Below, one piece after another: positions 11,201 to 25,470 of a DNA stretch of 64,000 bases. Where the stretch lies: NCBI RefSeq assembly GCF_002994745.2, contig NC_037089.1:3016001-3080000 (forward strand), read 5' to 3'. A program made the translations under genes and the position numbers. Numbering within the stretch: position 1 is the stretch's first letter; every line of letters starts with the position of its first letter. The DNA is from Rosa chinensis. Lineage: Eukaryota > Streptophyta > Magnoliopsida > Rosales > Rosaceae. The notes below the pieces were generated by a model. That model did no database searches. It saw only the letters and a program-made list of their open reading frames with translations, and was not told the origin of the DNA.

Positions 11201-14200
11201 CATTGCTTTTATATACTTCATAAAGTTCCTACCCTAAAAACGTCTCTACATTTAAGAAAGTCTGATGTTATTTCAAAAAAAAAAAAAAAAGTCTGATATT
11301 AATGACTCCACTTGGACTAAGTATTTGACAGGACTTGCAAATTGAATTTGAATTCAGCTTTCTCTAGAAATTAGACATTACTTACAATATTATGTGGCAA
11401 TCTTTAATTCCTACTCATACTCAATTCCACAGGAAAATGGTCATTTTAATAGATAAAATAATGATCAGACCAGGATTCTTAGAGAACAGAACAGAAATTT
11501 TCAAAGCTTCTTGAAAAGAAAACCAAATTCTTTCCGATAAAGAAAAAGGATGCTGGCTAACCTCATAAAATTCGGATGTATCAACTAGAGACAACAGAGA
11601 AAACACCAATCTCAGAATAGGGGTTACAATCATCCTTTGCTTGTTGATATCCACAGAAACATTTCTTTGATTCTTAGTGTCAATCCATCGCAAACTTCCC
11701 TGCTAGTATTATAAATTAGGTGAATGGGATACAAGAAATTGCACAAAGAAGTACATAAGCAATACTTACGAAAACGTTGACCGCCCTGCATGAAGCAATA
11801 TGCTCCAAAGCCCCCATTGTAAAGATAACCTGAGCTCCAGATTTCCCATACTTATGGCTTATTCTCAAAAGCAAAGCAAGTTCAGCCTCCAGAGTTTGCG
11901 CTCGCTGCATTGATTCTCGAGAATGTGCACCATCCTAGGAAAAAAGTAATATAAAGTTCAAAAGTAAATATTAGTGGTAACATGGAAGTGCCCAAAAGAG
12001 AACTTGAATTGAACAGTATTATAAACTCAGATAGTGACACCACAAAAAAAAAAAAAAAAAATTAATAATAGGGGAGTGAAATTCACACCCCCCATTTTAC
12101 AATCCACTCCATGTTTCCTTTTTAGTAACTTAAATTTTTGTCTTTAGCAACTTAGTTTTGTCTTTTTATAAGTTTCAATCAAAAAGGGAAGGAAGGAGTG
12201 TGGATTGTAAAATTGGGAGTGTGGATTTCACTCTCCTAATAATAATAATAATTACAGCCAAACATAAGAGGAATTTAAAGTTTAAATATGCGCATTACAT
12301 TCCAAAGATTGTGGTGGAGATAAATGTTACTTTCTCCTAGGATTTTATACTATTTAAAAAGAGGCAAAGTTTTTTATTTCTATTACATTTTATTCTTAAC
12401 CAATGAAAATGGAATTTGTGCTGATGCCATCCAACTCTCTAAACAAAATTGCCTAGAATATTATATTTAAATTAAAAAAAAAAAAAATAGAGCAGAGCAG
12501 TAGTGTGTGTATAACTCAGCACTATGGTAGAGGAATGAAGAAAAGAGTTTAAAAACTTGGATGGTGAAAGTTCAAGAGTCGCTCTTCTTCTGACCTTACA
12601 AAATCAGCAAAGCATAGTGATAAAAATTTCTAACAACTAAGCACAAAAGGTATCAGGAATTTGTTCCAACATAGTAGAATTGAAGTGCTGGCCACCAGCT
12701 CCCAACCCCAAACATGGTCTGTTTTAACTCTTATCTATGTATTTATCTTATTTTTGATTTTTTTCTAGCCAACAAATTACCAGAAGTTGAATCAGTTGAT
12801 TAAACAAGCACCTGATAAGATAAGCTGCTGATGTTCGTAAGACAAGATCTTAGGAAACCCCTGCTTTGAAGTTGGCCCAGGAAATATCTATCATGATCTA
12901 CACAGATGATTGCATCCAAAACATAGAGTGCCATAGTCTTCCCAAGTTCACTTCCTTGAGTAGCATCTTTTATTACCTGAAGAATCACAAATAAAGGAAA
13001 AAATATGAGACATAAGAAGGGAGCATTTTTCATTGTAAAAATCAAATTGATTGTAATGAAAGATCTTGGAAAGCAACAACAATGTTATTATGGTGAGCAT
13101 GGTTTTCTGAAGTGTACAATGCAGCTGAAGCTGATAAAATAGTTAAGCAAGCAGCCCAATAGTGTTTAATAAGGAACAGTTAAGAGATGTATTCAAAAAA
13201 TGTTAGAAAAAGGATAGTCATGTGAGGGATACAATTTGTTTAAAATGTAGTTGAAAGATCCACCCATAAAATGTTATAGGGATAGAATATACTGAAAGTA
13301 GACAGAAACTTAAAACCAACAGGTTAAACAATGAGTTGCTCAATCTTATGAAAGCATCTCGAATGGCCACTTTTGAAGTTACTACTCCAACCACATCTTA
13401 ACTCGGTAGTCGATAATTCAATCCAATTACTTACATGTCCTCTATCATATGCAAAACAATTAGGGAAAGAATGATATACTTACCAAATCCAAAATAGATT
13501 GAGCTTCTTTTCTTAAAATATTGAAATTGGCACGGGCAAGTTCTGCTTGTTCTCGATTGATCTGCGGAAATAACATAAACAGTGCCACCATTACTGACTT
13601 CTGTCAGATAATAATTAAAGCACTAACTAACATCGCAGTTGAATTATGAAACTACAGACCTTCTGGAGATCCAGATCTTCACCCTCTTGCTCATCAAGCA
13701 ACAAAAATTGCAGAACTGTTGATGGGATATCTGGATCAAGCATATGCTGACAATACTGAAAATAGCTGAGGAGCAATGCATATTGCCTGAAGACAATGAT
13801 CAATGGTCAGATTGTGACTCAGAAATTACGACAAAGCATGAGGAACAACACCACTCTCAGACCAGTACCATACCGTCTCCTTAAGGCTTCTGATGATTCA
13901 AGTCTGAGAATTGCCAATATGAGCCTAAACAGGATTGAATGACAAGCTGCATTTGGTAATTGCTTTGCCATGATAATATCAAGACATGCCTGATTATCAG
14001 AACTAAAGCCACCAGGGAATAAAAATCTTTCATCTCGTAACTTTGCCATGCATGTCAATGCAACCTATAGAAACCTTATTTTGTTATAGATATACAAAAA
14101 TCCAAATTTCAGCAACACCAGAAGATCAGGAGAACAAATTAATATACCTGACACAACAAAAATGCCATCTTTAATGAACAATCTTGAGAAGCAGAAGCAG

Positions 14201-17200
14201 TCAAAGCAGCTACAAGAATCCTGTTTATGACAAGACAATAATATGCTATGGAGAACATTAAAAAAAAATGAAAAAAAGGAAGATGTTGATTTGAACATAC
14301 TGATATAGAAGTTCAGATTGATGTCCAAGTGATGATATTCTTCGGGAAGCAGAGATCTAGACGAACAATAAGAGGAGAAAAATGACAATGCTGACAAAAA
14401 TTGAAGTGCTTAAAACCCAATGGAAAATTGTCAATGCTATAAACTACTATATACAATAGAAAAAAACAGACCTCAACAACTTGCGACCAGGCGGTTAACA
14501 TATGAAGTTGGGCAGCTTGCTCTTCAACGTTCTTATTGTTCTTCCATCCCCATCTCAACAACTGTTGAATTGTTTCTTTTGCATCGTTCAGCTCTGCTTC
14601 ACTTCCAATGTTACTCAAGTGGGGATAAACAGCATTGAATTTCTGACGGGAAAAAATATCAGCACAAGGATCATATGTTTTGAATTCAATTAGATAACAA
14701 TTAAACATCTGGAACTTAATTATGGCAACCAACCTGCCAAAGTTTATCACGGAATGACGCAAGGTCTATCAATCGATCACCACGCTCCGAATAGTAATGG
14801 ACACCACTTTTTCCAGAAGTAGGATTACAAACTACATCCTCTGCCTAGGAAACGCATTTATTGATGCAGTGCAAATGAAATGAAATAACATATTAGGACC
14901 AGAATATTACTGGCAAGTCAAAGATTCATGGTTGCTGGGAACAAAAGATTACCAACAAATCATATTTCGTATTGGAAACAATCTCAGAAAGCTTCGTGTT
15001 TGTATCGGGGGATCTAAACTGAACCACTTCAAGCAACTCCAACACCTGAACATCATCCCAACAATAGAATAGTAAGGAAAAATCAAGAAAATATAACAAC
15101 TTTATTATTTTTATACGATCCCATGGACTATGAAGTATGAACCCCTATTTTTGAAGAAATTGAAATATTGGAAACTTCAAGATGACAACTCCAGAAGAAC
15201 TGGTATAAAAGAATATAACCATTAGAGATTATTAAGCCAGTATTTTAATGAGGCATCCAACCCAAAACCAACCAGTAATGAGTGGAGAGACCCAAAAGAT
15301 TTTGTACATTGAGATTACAGCATAGCATGCACGATTTCAAACTTTATATGCTCAATAATACACGCACCTTAAGTTATCTACAATATCAACTAATGATTAA
15401 CTAAAGATAAGTCAAAGACTGTCAAATATACCTCAAAGGAATGAAAAGAAGTGCATGTGGATATCTTTCCCATAAAGGATGACAAGGACAATGAAACTTA
15501 ATTAACTAGTAAAATATAGCAGCTTACGATTTGAACAAAAAAGAAAAACCACTTAAGAATTTAAGCAATGAACAATACCTTACTCTTCCCGACAGTTTGG
15601 GTTCCAGAATGTTCAACACCATCTTGAGGAGAAAACGAATGAGACACGAGGTGATCAATTCCAGTTTCGAAAGTTTCCTGCCCAAAAAGATGCGCAAGGA
15701 TGCTACGAGATGTTTCTAGGTGAGTGGATTTATTGACATCACCAACATGAAGTTCAATAGCTAGTAGTTTCAACAGCCAAGCTCTCTGTGAATAGTTAAA
15801 TTAAAGATTTTAATTAATTAACATAAGAACCATATAGATATAGGATTTGCAAATATGATTAATAGTTATTTTATGGATGCATGAACAGGCTCAGGAGAAA
15901 TGTAGTTAAGATAAGAATACAAAGCTTTGGCGTCGATGCACTAAAATGCCAAATGCAGGCGAACATATAGAAATGGAAGGCATCTAATATAGTCGGAACT
16001 TAGAAATATGACAGCTACTGAAATAGAACAATGACAGGAAATATTCAATAGGCAATGTAAAATTAAAACAATCCCTGTAATATCCATGAGTTCAGCAATG
16101 TGTAGCTCTCAATAAAACATGAAAATTCTGTAAAAAATAACTGCAGAAGCAACCTGATGAAGGGAACTGACGCGTAGGGCCTGGTTGTTCCTCCTTTTAG
16201 GAAGTGGGGCAACCCCAATCGTATCTAGGTGCTGAAATGATAAAGGAACTTCATATTAAACACGTGAGAATGGAAATATTAAAAAAAAATGGAACTAAAC
16301 AAAGATTTATCAACATTTTTTTAAGTGTAGTTGAAGAGTTACCTTTACAAAAAACTGATACTTCTTACTACTCAACAGATCCATCGCAGGATCACATGTT
16401 AGTGGATCCACACACAATTTATAAAGGAGCTGCAAAGAAAAGGGTCAACAAATTCTCTGGAAGAAAGTGTGGGAATATTTTCTGCAGAGGTAGAGATTAT
16501 CTAATCTTACCTGAAAACCAAATTCATGAAGTAACATATTCACATCAGGCTTTGAAAGCTTCTCCAAGATCTCAAGGATAACCTTCAAGCAACTGCAAAT
16601 AACATTTAACACCACAATTCATGGAGCAGAAATAAAAACAAATTGACATCAACTGTTAAGGCAACATCAGAGCAACTATACCTGTAATGAAATTTTGGTT
16701 GTAGCACAGTACGCTCAATGGGACTGTCAAGATCAAATTTGAGTAGCAAATGGGTGATATTGGGAGCTGGCCGACTGATATTGTCAGTTAGAAGCTGTAG
16801 AAAATGCAGAAGAAAATACATAGGTATTGTAAGTTGTAATAGTTAACAGAAAGGAAACAGTAATTACAGAAGTTACCGGCTAACCTGCAATATTAGTACA
16901 CCTGGATCATCACTAGCGTTCTCTATCACCTGAGAATCCTCTGATCGTAATTCTAGGCAGGCTGCATAATCCTCAATCAAACAGCTTGCAGCATTTGACT
17001 TTAGCAGTAATTGTACAAGCCCGACCATGCGAGAACTGTCACCCAAAAATAATAATTAGAATGACATTTGAGCCTTCACCAAACTATCAGATTGATAGAG
17101 CAAAGTAAATGACAGAACTTCAGAAAAGGAAGTGCCTTAATATACTCATGATTTTGACAGAGCACTGCTGAATTTGTGGTCGAAAATCATATCTGACATA

Positions 17201-20200
17201 TTCCAATAAAGCTACAATTTGATTATGATCTTGAGAGAGTATAACATCCAGAGGCTGCACAAAGAAAAAGAAGCAAGAAGCAAGTAGTTAGTTTGATGAC
17301 AATAGCATCCTTGAAAGATTTTGGCATGGACAAATTCAATGAACGAAAAGAACCTTAGGTCTGTCTTATGCAACTTAGATCTATGCATCAAATTTATGTC
17401 TATTACTGGCATGGAAATAATTGTAAGGCATCCATTATCTCAGCTTCAAATATCCAGTCATGACAACAGGACAACAAAAATGTGAACTTTTTCTTTTTCT
17501 CTCTTTTTATATCATTATCTACTTTTGCACGCATGTTTTGTTAGTAAAGATACAGTTCATTTTGTGATTCTGCAGTCTCTTAGGAAGTAAACTTCAGCAG
17601 ACAAAATGTTTCACTTGGTTGACATCATCATGCCAAATTTTTAGCTCGTGTCCTAAGATCTTAACTTTTACAGAAAGAAGGATCTGAGTATCACTTTATA
17701 CACCTGCTACAACAATATTCAAGACCCAAAATTAATTCAGACATGTGCTAATTTTGATGGTTTTACTCAATGAAAGCCGCTTGACACCAGCAAAACCTCA
17801 GATGAAATCTGACACCCGGGAAGGAGAACAAGACATGTGAAAGAACTATAAGAAGCCATACACCCATGAAGGTATGAGATAGGTATTGGTGAAAGTCAGA
17901 TGCCAGGAATATTAAAAATGATTCACAGATTCAAATAAAGGTATAAATCCACCTAGAAGAAAGTCTGCCCAAGTTCATGTAACAAAGTTTGTAGGGAATA
18001 TTAGAGGTTAAAAAAGCTATGAATCTGCAAGATATCTACCTGGTACAGAGGACGCCAGAAATCAGAAAGAAGCAAATCCTTCTCCAAGACAAGGATTATA
18101 ATCTCCAATGAGAGTTGCACAGCCTTCTCTAAGAGTTTCCCGTACACTTGATTTGTTCGTTCAGTTATAATGGTATTGACACCTGGCAGAAGGATGCCCA
18201 TGATGTTCCGGAAAACAGATTTTCCACTCATAAAGTCCTGTAACAAGTAGTAAGAGTAAAAATGGTTTTGATAATGCCGTTCTGCATTAAGTGTCAGCAA
18301 TCATATTACTATAATAGAATTACTTATGAAGAATGGAATTCCACAATTATCAGCAAGCTTACTGTAATATCATAAGACAGAACACATTTTAAAGCAATAA
18401 GCAAACAAATTGAGTAATAGCAAAGAGAAGTCCAGCAAGGAGAAGGAAGATCACTAAACTCTACCAGAAGTAATGGGAGGAAAAAAAAACCATGGCAGAA
18501 TCAATAGCACATGCATGCTGGATTTGATATTCAATGAGCAGCACATATGAACAGATGCACATGATGAACACATACTTTTAGCAATTCTAGAATTGGTAGC
18601 TGCATCTGGAGTGAAGATTGTGTTACTGTTGAAAGCTGAGATTGATCAATGACACCATCAATATCCTCTTCACTGATGTCATACAGACTCAACATCCTGC
18701 ACATTAATTCATATGAGATAAAAAAAAATATTAAAAATTCATCCACATTCCATTTAAATCCAATTTCTACAACTTGACTCATCTCCCAATCAGATGATTT
18801 TGGTTTAGGTAACAAAAGGCTGAGATTAACATATGTGAAATGTAAAAAGACAAGCTTCTTAAAAACTATAAGATATACTCACATATGAAAGTGCTGAAGA
18901 CATGCAACAACTAATTGCCATTTCTCACAAGGATCGGCATAGGCTCTTTGAGGGAATGGCCTAAAAACATGATCATAAATGAACCTGAAAATTCCAATGA
19001 ATCTGCAAAACAGAAGAACTCCTTATCACTATTCAAAATTTAAGGAAAAAAATTAGACAAAGTAGAGATCAAAATTACAAAGAAATATTTAACAAATCAG
19101 CAACAGTTACCTGCGCCCTCTATCACTTAAGTCTCTTTCTTCAGATATAAGAGCATTTAACAGGTTAAGGAAGGATATTGTTGAAGGATATTGCTCTCTC
19201 CTTGCTTCTATTTCATTGAGCTCAAATTGCATATCATACACCTGTAACATACATGAGTTTCAACATATACATAAGGTATGGGAAAAGTAAATTTCCTGCC
19301 AAACTAGCCACCTGAAACCTAGCCTTAAAACAGAGAATCTGACTAGTGTCAATTTGTCAATAAAGTATGTCAGGAACTTATCTAAGTAACAAGATACAAT
19401 TGGGGCCTTTAAAACAAGATGTGAACCAGTACTCCAGACTACCCTCAGACCAGCTTAAATCTAAGATATTCATATGTTGCAAGAAGAAAAGGCTTGATGG
19501 AATAACTAAACAGGTTCAGGCAAAAAACTAGAAAGAGAATTCTGTTTTTGCTACTTTGAAACCTATCACCTAGCACAATAAATATACAGAAACCACCAAA
19601 GTCTAAAAACCAACCTGTGCAGCCATGGGCTGTGCACTCTTCCCAACATGAGATCCAACAACCACGGGGAGATCATACTGCTCAAGATAACTCCAGACTG
19701 TATCTTTTAGGACAGGAGAAACATATACAAAAGTTGTTATTGCATTACGCAAGGCACCCTGCAACAGTTACAATATAATATATCAATAACAGTGAAGTGA
19801 AATTCAACTGAAGCTTCTCACAATAACCAAATAAGGCAGAATGCTATACTAGATACTCCAGACAGCAATTCAGTACAGCTAGTTACCTTTAGATAAGGAG
19901 GCACATTTTCATAACAAAGAAGCTTAAACAAAGGCTCAATATCAGGAAACCAGTTCTTTCGTTCAAGGGGATTTCCATTTTCCACAACCTGCAGATATAA
20001 AAACAAGTTATTCCTTTCAACATAAAACCAATGAGAAGATTGTGACGTATCATTGTATCCTCAGCGTAGAGTGCTAAAAGGTATCAACCTAACAAGAAAT
20101 GACAGGTTCATGCTGGTAGCCTACAGGTAGAAATAAAGTAAACATGACCAAAGAGACAAGTTTGAAACAAGTCATGGACTTTGTCTGCTGCTGATTTTCA

Positions 20201-23200
20201 CCTAATTAGAAAAGCTTTTGGTCACAAACCTTTTGAAGGACATTCAAATAAGCAACGAGTGCTTTTGCATCACCCTCTGGGAGTTCCGGTAACATGGCAC
20301 CAGCAGTTTGAAGGGACTGTTTAAACTTCTCGTCATAAATTGATAAGCTATCAAACAAAGTGCTCCAACCAACAGAACGAAACACTTTTCCCTGAAGTAA
20401 CTCAAAAACCTTTGCAGCACCTTCTTGACTAGAAGCCTGAAATAAAAGTATGATCATGGGCATCAAAACTATTTTGTGAGAAAAGTATTAACCAGCTCAA
20501 ACATGTCTTCATACCAAGGTACTCAGCATATTCAAGAACGCCACAAGGGTTTGAAAATTTGTATGGTCCTCTCCAGCAAAGTTCACAAAGGTCCACAAGA
20601 CATCATTGCCAGACAACAGCTCTGGTTCCTTCTGGTAAAATTATTTACAAAAGAAAGTAAATACAAGGTCCAACCGATAAGCAAAAGGGAAAGATGAATG
20701 ATAAAAAAATAATTAAAAGACCTGAACTAAAATTTATACAAAACTAGAAAGTTCCACAGCCCTCAGGTATTTAATCTTTAGTTCAAACTTACCTGATAAA
20801 TTCCACTCACAAACTCCAAAAGAGAGACGAATGGTAGTGGACCATTTTCAGAGGCTTGTGAAGTTTGGTTACTATCATGCAAAAAATCATGTGATCCAAC
20901 CAGGCGGTATGGACTAAGCATGCTCATTGCCCTCTCCTTTGATTCTTTGACCTGTAAGGAGTTGAAACAGAAAACTGAATATTGGAAATGAAGGGGTAGA
21001 ACAAAAAAATACAGATACACATGTAGAACAAACTAATACAAACTAGAATTGACTTTATACTGAATGAAAAATATCAACTAACCTTGTCTCTAGCAAGTGG
21101 GTGAGATAAGAAGCAGGTGATCAACTTGTGAAGATAAGCATTGTACATATAGCTTATATCCTCGTCATCATTCTGCACATGTTACACCAATCCTTACAGG
21201 AATGCCAATGAAAACCAATATAGGTTGTTTCTATTCAAAAGGAAAACAATGTAGGAAATGCAAAATTGTAGATTAATCCCATTTGATACCATCTGCTAGA
21301 AAAAGTAACAATCCCCTAGAAGGCCTCAAACAGCCAATTAACCAAGCATAGAAAATCGACTTATTCAGTGGTGACTAGATGTGAGGCTACTAGGGTAACA
21401 TTATGACATTGCAAATGGAGCACCTTTTAATTCAAATGAGTAAGCCAGCCACCTTCACACTTCATGCAGGAAATGAATGGCTCCTTTTTTATAAGATTTG
21501 AACAAACCCGAGCAGAGGAAAGCAACTACAAATTGAGAGCAATCGCCGCAATTGATGAAATAAAAAGATTTGGATTTGTGATTGTAAATCTGAAAGTACC
21601 TATTGTGATCTTGTCAACTCCGGTAATACGCATGCCAAATGCATGAAATGGGCCCAATTTCCGAAAATACCCAATCCGATTCATCGTAATTCACAAAATT
21701 ATTTATAATAGAACTATAGATAAGAACTGAAATATGTTGCCAACCCCATAAAATATGACTTAAGGTACCTGGTGTCAGTTATTTGACAACCTATATTAGG
21801 ATTTAGGTGAGACGAAGAAGAAGCAACAGGTCAAGCATTTGACACAACTATTTGAAAAATAGAGATTCAGAGCATAAGAACTAACCTCATAAGCTGCAGT
21901 TTTAAGAACTTCATCTAATATAAACTGGAAAACGTTCTTTGAAAAAACCACTTCCAAGCACAACTGGAGATAACCCAAATCACTCGATGAAGCACTTGAA
22001 ATAGCATCCCTTCCGGGAAGAGCATCTTGTATTAACATCAAGTGTACAGCCCAAGCAAGCCTTATGGTACCGACAAAGCCCTCAACATTTGGATCATTTC
22101 CGGCTGCCATTACCTGAAGCTCAGATGATGAGCAGCAATTTCCAAATCCACATCAGAAAGTTCATAAACACTAAGAAGAAAAAACAACAATTTTTTTGTC
22201 TTACGATTTCATGAAATTCATGTCTAAAAGATGCATCCTGGGACAGGACAGATGCTTTATCAGGTGCTGCACTCAGAGCGTCTGATACGAAAGCGATCAC
22301 AAGAGAAAAAAGAAGACTGAATGTAATCTGCAAAAACGTGAAATATATGAATAGCAAACTCAAATGGACAAAAAGATAACCTAATAAATGGTACACATAA
22401 AACTCGTGTTTGTGAGGAGAGTAGGCTTAACTGTCCACTATTTCCAAGCCCAATATCACAATATACAATAAGCAAAAGTAAATCGTTCAACATAGAGGAT
22501 GGAACATGCCTGGCGTTTTATAGTGTCATTAGTCCCACTAAGTTCAGAAGCACTATCTTTATACACGAGAAATATATCCTTTACATCCTTTGGACCTGCA
22601 AACAAGATATAACAAAAGATATTAACATGAACTGTCTCAACAAAAGACAGCATGTGGAAGTCATTGCTTAGGACTGTCACTATCCTTGGTTTTGTTTAAA
22701 CAAGCATATATCATGCATATGATTCCAATAAAAGCTATATATAGTCAATACCATAGAAAACTACATTAAACACACAAAAAAATGGTGAGTCAATTAAATG
22801 TGTCCAAATTTTGTAGTCCGCTATGCAATATGTAATCTAAAAAAGGTCAAGCTCTATCACTGTAGCCATCAATTAGGCGGCATTAAGAATAAAAATGGAA
22901 CATCCCATTTGTAGACTCTTCCAATGTTGTAAAAAAGCAATGCTAACTGCAATAACAAACCCATAAACATGATGCTTACTTGTCCGCACAACCAGAATAG
23001 AAAGAACGAGGCAGTGTCCAAGTATGAGCCTTTCCCGGGAAACCACAGCTTGTCGTACAACAAGAGCACCTCTAGAATCGAGAACATAACGTTCAGAATG
23101 AGGCCCGCCCAGGCCAGCTGGTTCTTCTCGATTAAGTTCCTACAATGAAACCCAGAAAAAATCCTTAAATGTACATCAAACTATGACAGTAATTGTGAAC

Positions 23201-25222
23201 TTAATCAAAAGAAATTAATCATGGTGACATTTGAGAAAATTTAGAGTTGCTTCCATATTACCATATCATCGATAGAAGAAGATTCCTTTTAGAACTATGA
23301 TAAATACTATCGTGAAGTCATGGAAGAAGATTGGCAGGAAAGTAACAATAAGTGTCTTTGATGATCTCAGAAATACATAAACGTGAGAAGCAATGGATAG
23401 CATAATCATCTTCTTAATTAGGAAACCCCATTGTTAAAGAATTAACATGACAAGAAACATCAGTTGTCAACATGTTTCCTAAAATTGCTTTTTTAACTCT
23501 TATAAAAAGTAAAATATTCTAGGTCTTATGCTAATTTCACTATTTTGACATCGCCAGTGCAAGCAGATTGGACTAAATCACAGACACAAGCCTGAATGAA
23601 TTATAAGACACTCTGTAAGCTTCCCAAAGGAACAAATTCTCGACAGAATATTTAAAACCCAAGACAAAGTTTAGAGGGAAAACCATTCCAAACCTTTATA
23701 AGAGATATTAACCTCTGTCTAAGCCCATTATTGATAAGATTTTCCAGATATTTTTGAATGTCAGATACAACTTCAGCTTCAAGTCCCTGATCAAGCACAA
23801 CAGCCTGTGAAACCAATAGTATGTTAGCAAGAAACTAAGGATCAAAGTAATAACTAAAAGGATCTAGAAAGATAAGTGGGATCAGGAGGGAGATACCCTT
23901 AAAAGTGTATAGACAGCTGTTAATAGATCTCTTCTCTCAGTGTACCAGAGCCCTGTTGCAAGGCGCAAAATTTCTAGTGGCTCTCTTCCCATTAAGCCCC
24001 ACTAGGAATAAAAAAGAAAAACAACACATAATGAATTTGGGTGTCCACATGTAAATTATAGCTTTATAGGTCAATTGAATATTATGAGAAAAGGAAAAAA
24101 AAAAACAGCAGAAAGCTACCTCTTGATTTGCAGAGACAATCAAACGGACACAATCAATCTCGTTGAGATGGAGGTCATCACTTAACTTCAAAGCCTACAA
24201 CAGTAAGAATAATATTATCAATAGTTGTTCGGAAATGTAAATGATGAGGCAAATTTGCATTATCCTGAGTGGAAAAATATGATAAAAAGCAGAAGCATAA
24301 AAGACAAAGCTAAAACTCTATAAGCTGAAACAATATCATCAATAGTTTTTTTAAATGTAAACCATGTAGCAAATTTGCAGTATCATGAGCGGAGAGTTAT
24401 GACAAAAAGAAGCTCAACCTTCGTTTGAGAAAGAAGACATCCAAATAAAATGCAATATTGCAATATCATATGTTTTACTAGTCAAAAACAACGAAATTTA
24501 AATGTTGGTATTCTAAACTATCCAACCATATGAGCACTCAACTAGGCATAAGAACGAGGTGTCGAACTCTAAGGCTGACTCAAAACACGATGGAAAGTAT
24601 GTCATTTCTGACAAATCATATTGCCTAGTATATGTGCTGGACGCTAAAAAATACATTAATACTGTACACATTGTAGCTAATTTCATACTATAACTACTTA
24701 TGAGTACGTTCTTAGCTTTTTCTACTTCAAATACACTAAAGTGAGTCCCCTTATAACTAAATTCATCTCAAAACCAACACCTCAGACATTTCCCTTCTCC
24801 TAATTCTGATAAACCAAGCATACAAAACACGAGAGGGGATAGAATTACATACAATCTGGACGTCCTGGTCATCAAGCAAAATCGGTGGCCCATTCGGAAG
24901 CCTAACTTCTTTGGACTGAACTTGAGCTCGGTCCGACGGCTTCGGAGGCTACAAGAACAAAATCCAGCAACAATCAACATCAAAATCAACAAGAACAAAG
25001 TGAATAACAACACTACACAGAGCTCGCTAGCTACAAAATCTCTGCGATTCTTCTTCTACATTGTGAGAAACAACAACAGAGCTGTACCGGATATGAGAGG
25101 AGGGACTGGAGCGACGGGAGAGAGCTTCGAATAGCGTGCATGAGCTCCACTCTCTGAGATGGGCTAGGCAGCGGGCCTAGTAGCGCCGATTCGATTACCG
25201 CGAGGAGCTGCTTCGGCGTCAT
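8278..25222 (-). CDS. NUP205: Nuclear pore complex protein NUP205 (45 coding exons)
   Basis: Scaffold nucleoporin of the pore inner ring (Nup192/Nup205 alpha-solenoid family), about 1884 aa against roughly 1840 in Arabidopsis. Every exon matches the plant protein in order, from MTPKQLLAVIESALLGP to the end at KLSS. Start is the first ATG after a GA-rich leader. Coding exons: 25222-25088, 24948-24853, 24194-24120, 24001-23897, 23804-23694, 23139-22980, 22595-22510, 22327-22205, 22113-21886, 21172-21083, 20951-20793, 20631-20515, 20436-20230, 19988-19887, 19758-19615, 19241-19111, 19002-18883, 18696-18576, 18237-18040, 17254-17136, 17035-16885, 16794-16682, 16592-16511, 16429-16343, 16231-16154, 15785-15579, 15045-14953, 14844-14734, 14642-14472, 14356-14301, 14220-14148, 14064-13874, 13786-13660, 13561-13484, 12976-12812, 11934-11770, 11702-11562, 10906-10763, 10485-10363, 10281-10186, 10091-9954, 9862-9762, 9136-9017, 8708-8576, 8361-8278. 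All junction phases agree and the frame is open throughout. Introns 7 and 20 need GC donors. I see no damage. Confidence 0.95.
9298..9620. repeat. Tandem duplication in NUP205 intron 42
   Basis: Two copies of a segment of about 150 bp, about 9298-9441 and 9465-9620, share AGGGAAA-CTGAAATACAAA at one end and CCTGTTCGCTATTGCTTAAA at the other. The second copy carries a T/C-rich expansion (about 9527-9560). The duplication lies wholly in the intron and does not touch splice sites. Confidence 0.8.
12071..12236. mobile_element. MITE in NUP205 intron 35
   Basis: A 166-bp element with imperfect terminal inverted repeats of about 40 bp: GGGGAGTGAAATTCACAC at the left end and, read in reverse complement, GGAGAGTGAAATCCACAC at the right end; both arms continue into TTTTACAATCCAC. 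The centre is AT-rich and non-coding. TAATAATA stands directly on both sides (12063-12070 and 12237-12244), compatible with an 8-bp target duplication, but the flank is a TAA-rich simple repeat, so length and superfamily are uncertain (hAT-like if 8 bp). Confidence 0.8.
24211..24417. repeat. Tandem duplication in NUP205 intron 2
   Basis: Two diverged copies, period about 120 bp, start at 24211 and 24331. Both contain ATCAATAGTT, then AAATGTAAA and GCAAATTTGCA-TATC-TGAG. They are intronic, with no evident function. Confidence 0.7.
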
Positions 25223-25470
25223 TGTGGTGGATTCCAGTTCGGTGCCGGAACCGGCGCCAGTAGGGAGACTGGTGCGAAACCCTAGGAGAGAGAGAGAGAG
25301 AGAGAGAGAATGGAAAAGGCGGGAAATGCGATTGGCAGGTTTTGCGGTTTTGGTTAGAGAGAGAGAGAGAGAGAGAGAGAGAAGAAGAAGAAGAAGAAGA
25401 GAGGTTTGGGGTTGTGGGTAAAACCCCGTATAAGCCCTAATGTTCAACCCGCTGGGGGAGTATTTGAATT
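25223..25470 (-). promoter_or_regulatory. NUP205 5' leader with GA/CT microsatellites
   Basis: Directly upstream of the NUP205 start codon. It contains two GA tracts (25286-25309 and 25356-25380) followed by a GAA tract (25381-25400); on the coding strand they are CT-rich, as is common in plant 5' UTRs. No ATG in frame precedes 25222. The exact transcription start is not visible. Confidence 0.5.

Noticed and set aside
14313..14762. Longer minus-strand frames around NUP205 exons 28-31
   Set aside because: They are exons read through into introns; splice sites and protein alignment define the real exons.
17136..17146. Canonical GT donor inside NUP205 exon 20
   Set aside because: Use of GT at 17146-17145 would drop conserved residues and join exon 21 out of frame; the GC donor keeps both.
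25223..25447. N-terminal extension of NUP205 upstream of 25222
   Set aside because: The frame stays open but begins without ATG and translates CT microsatellites; homologues start at the MTPK-like position.
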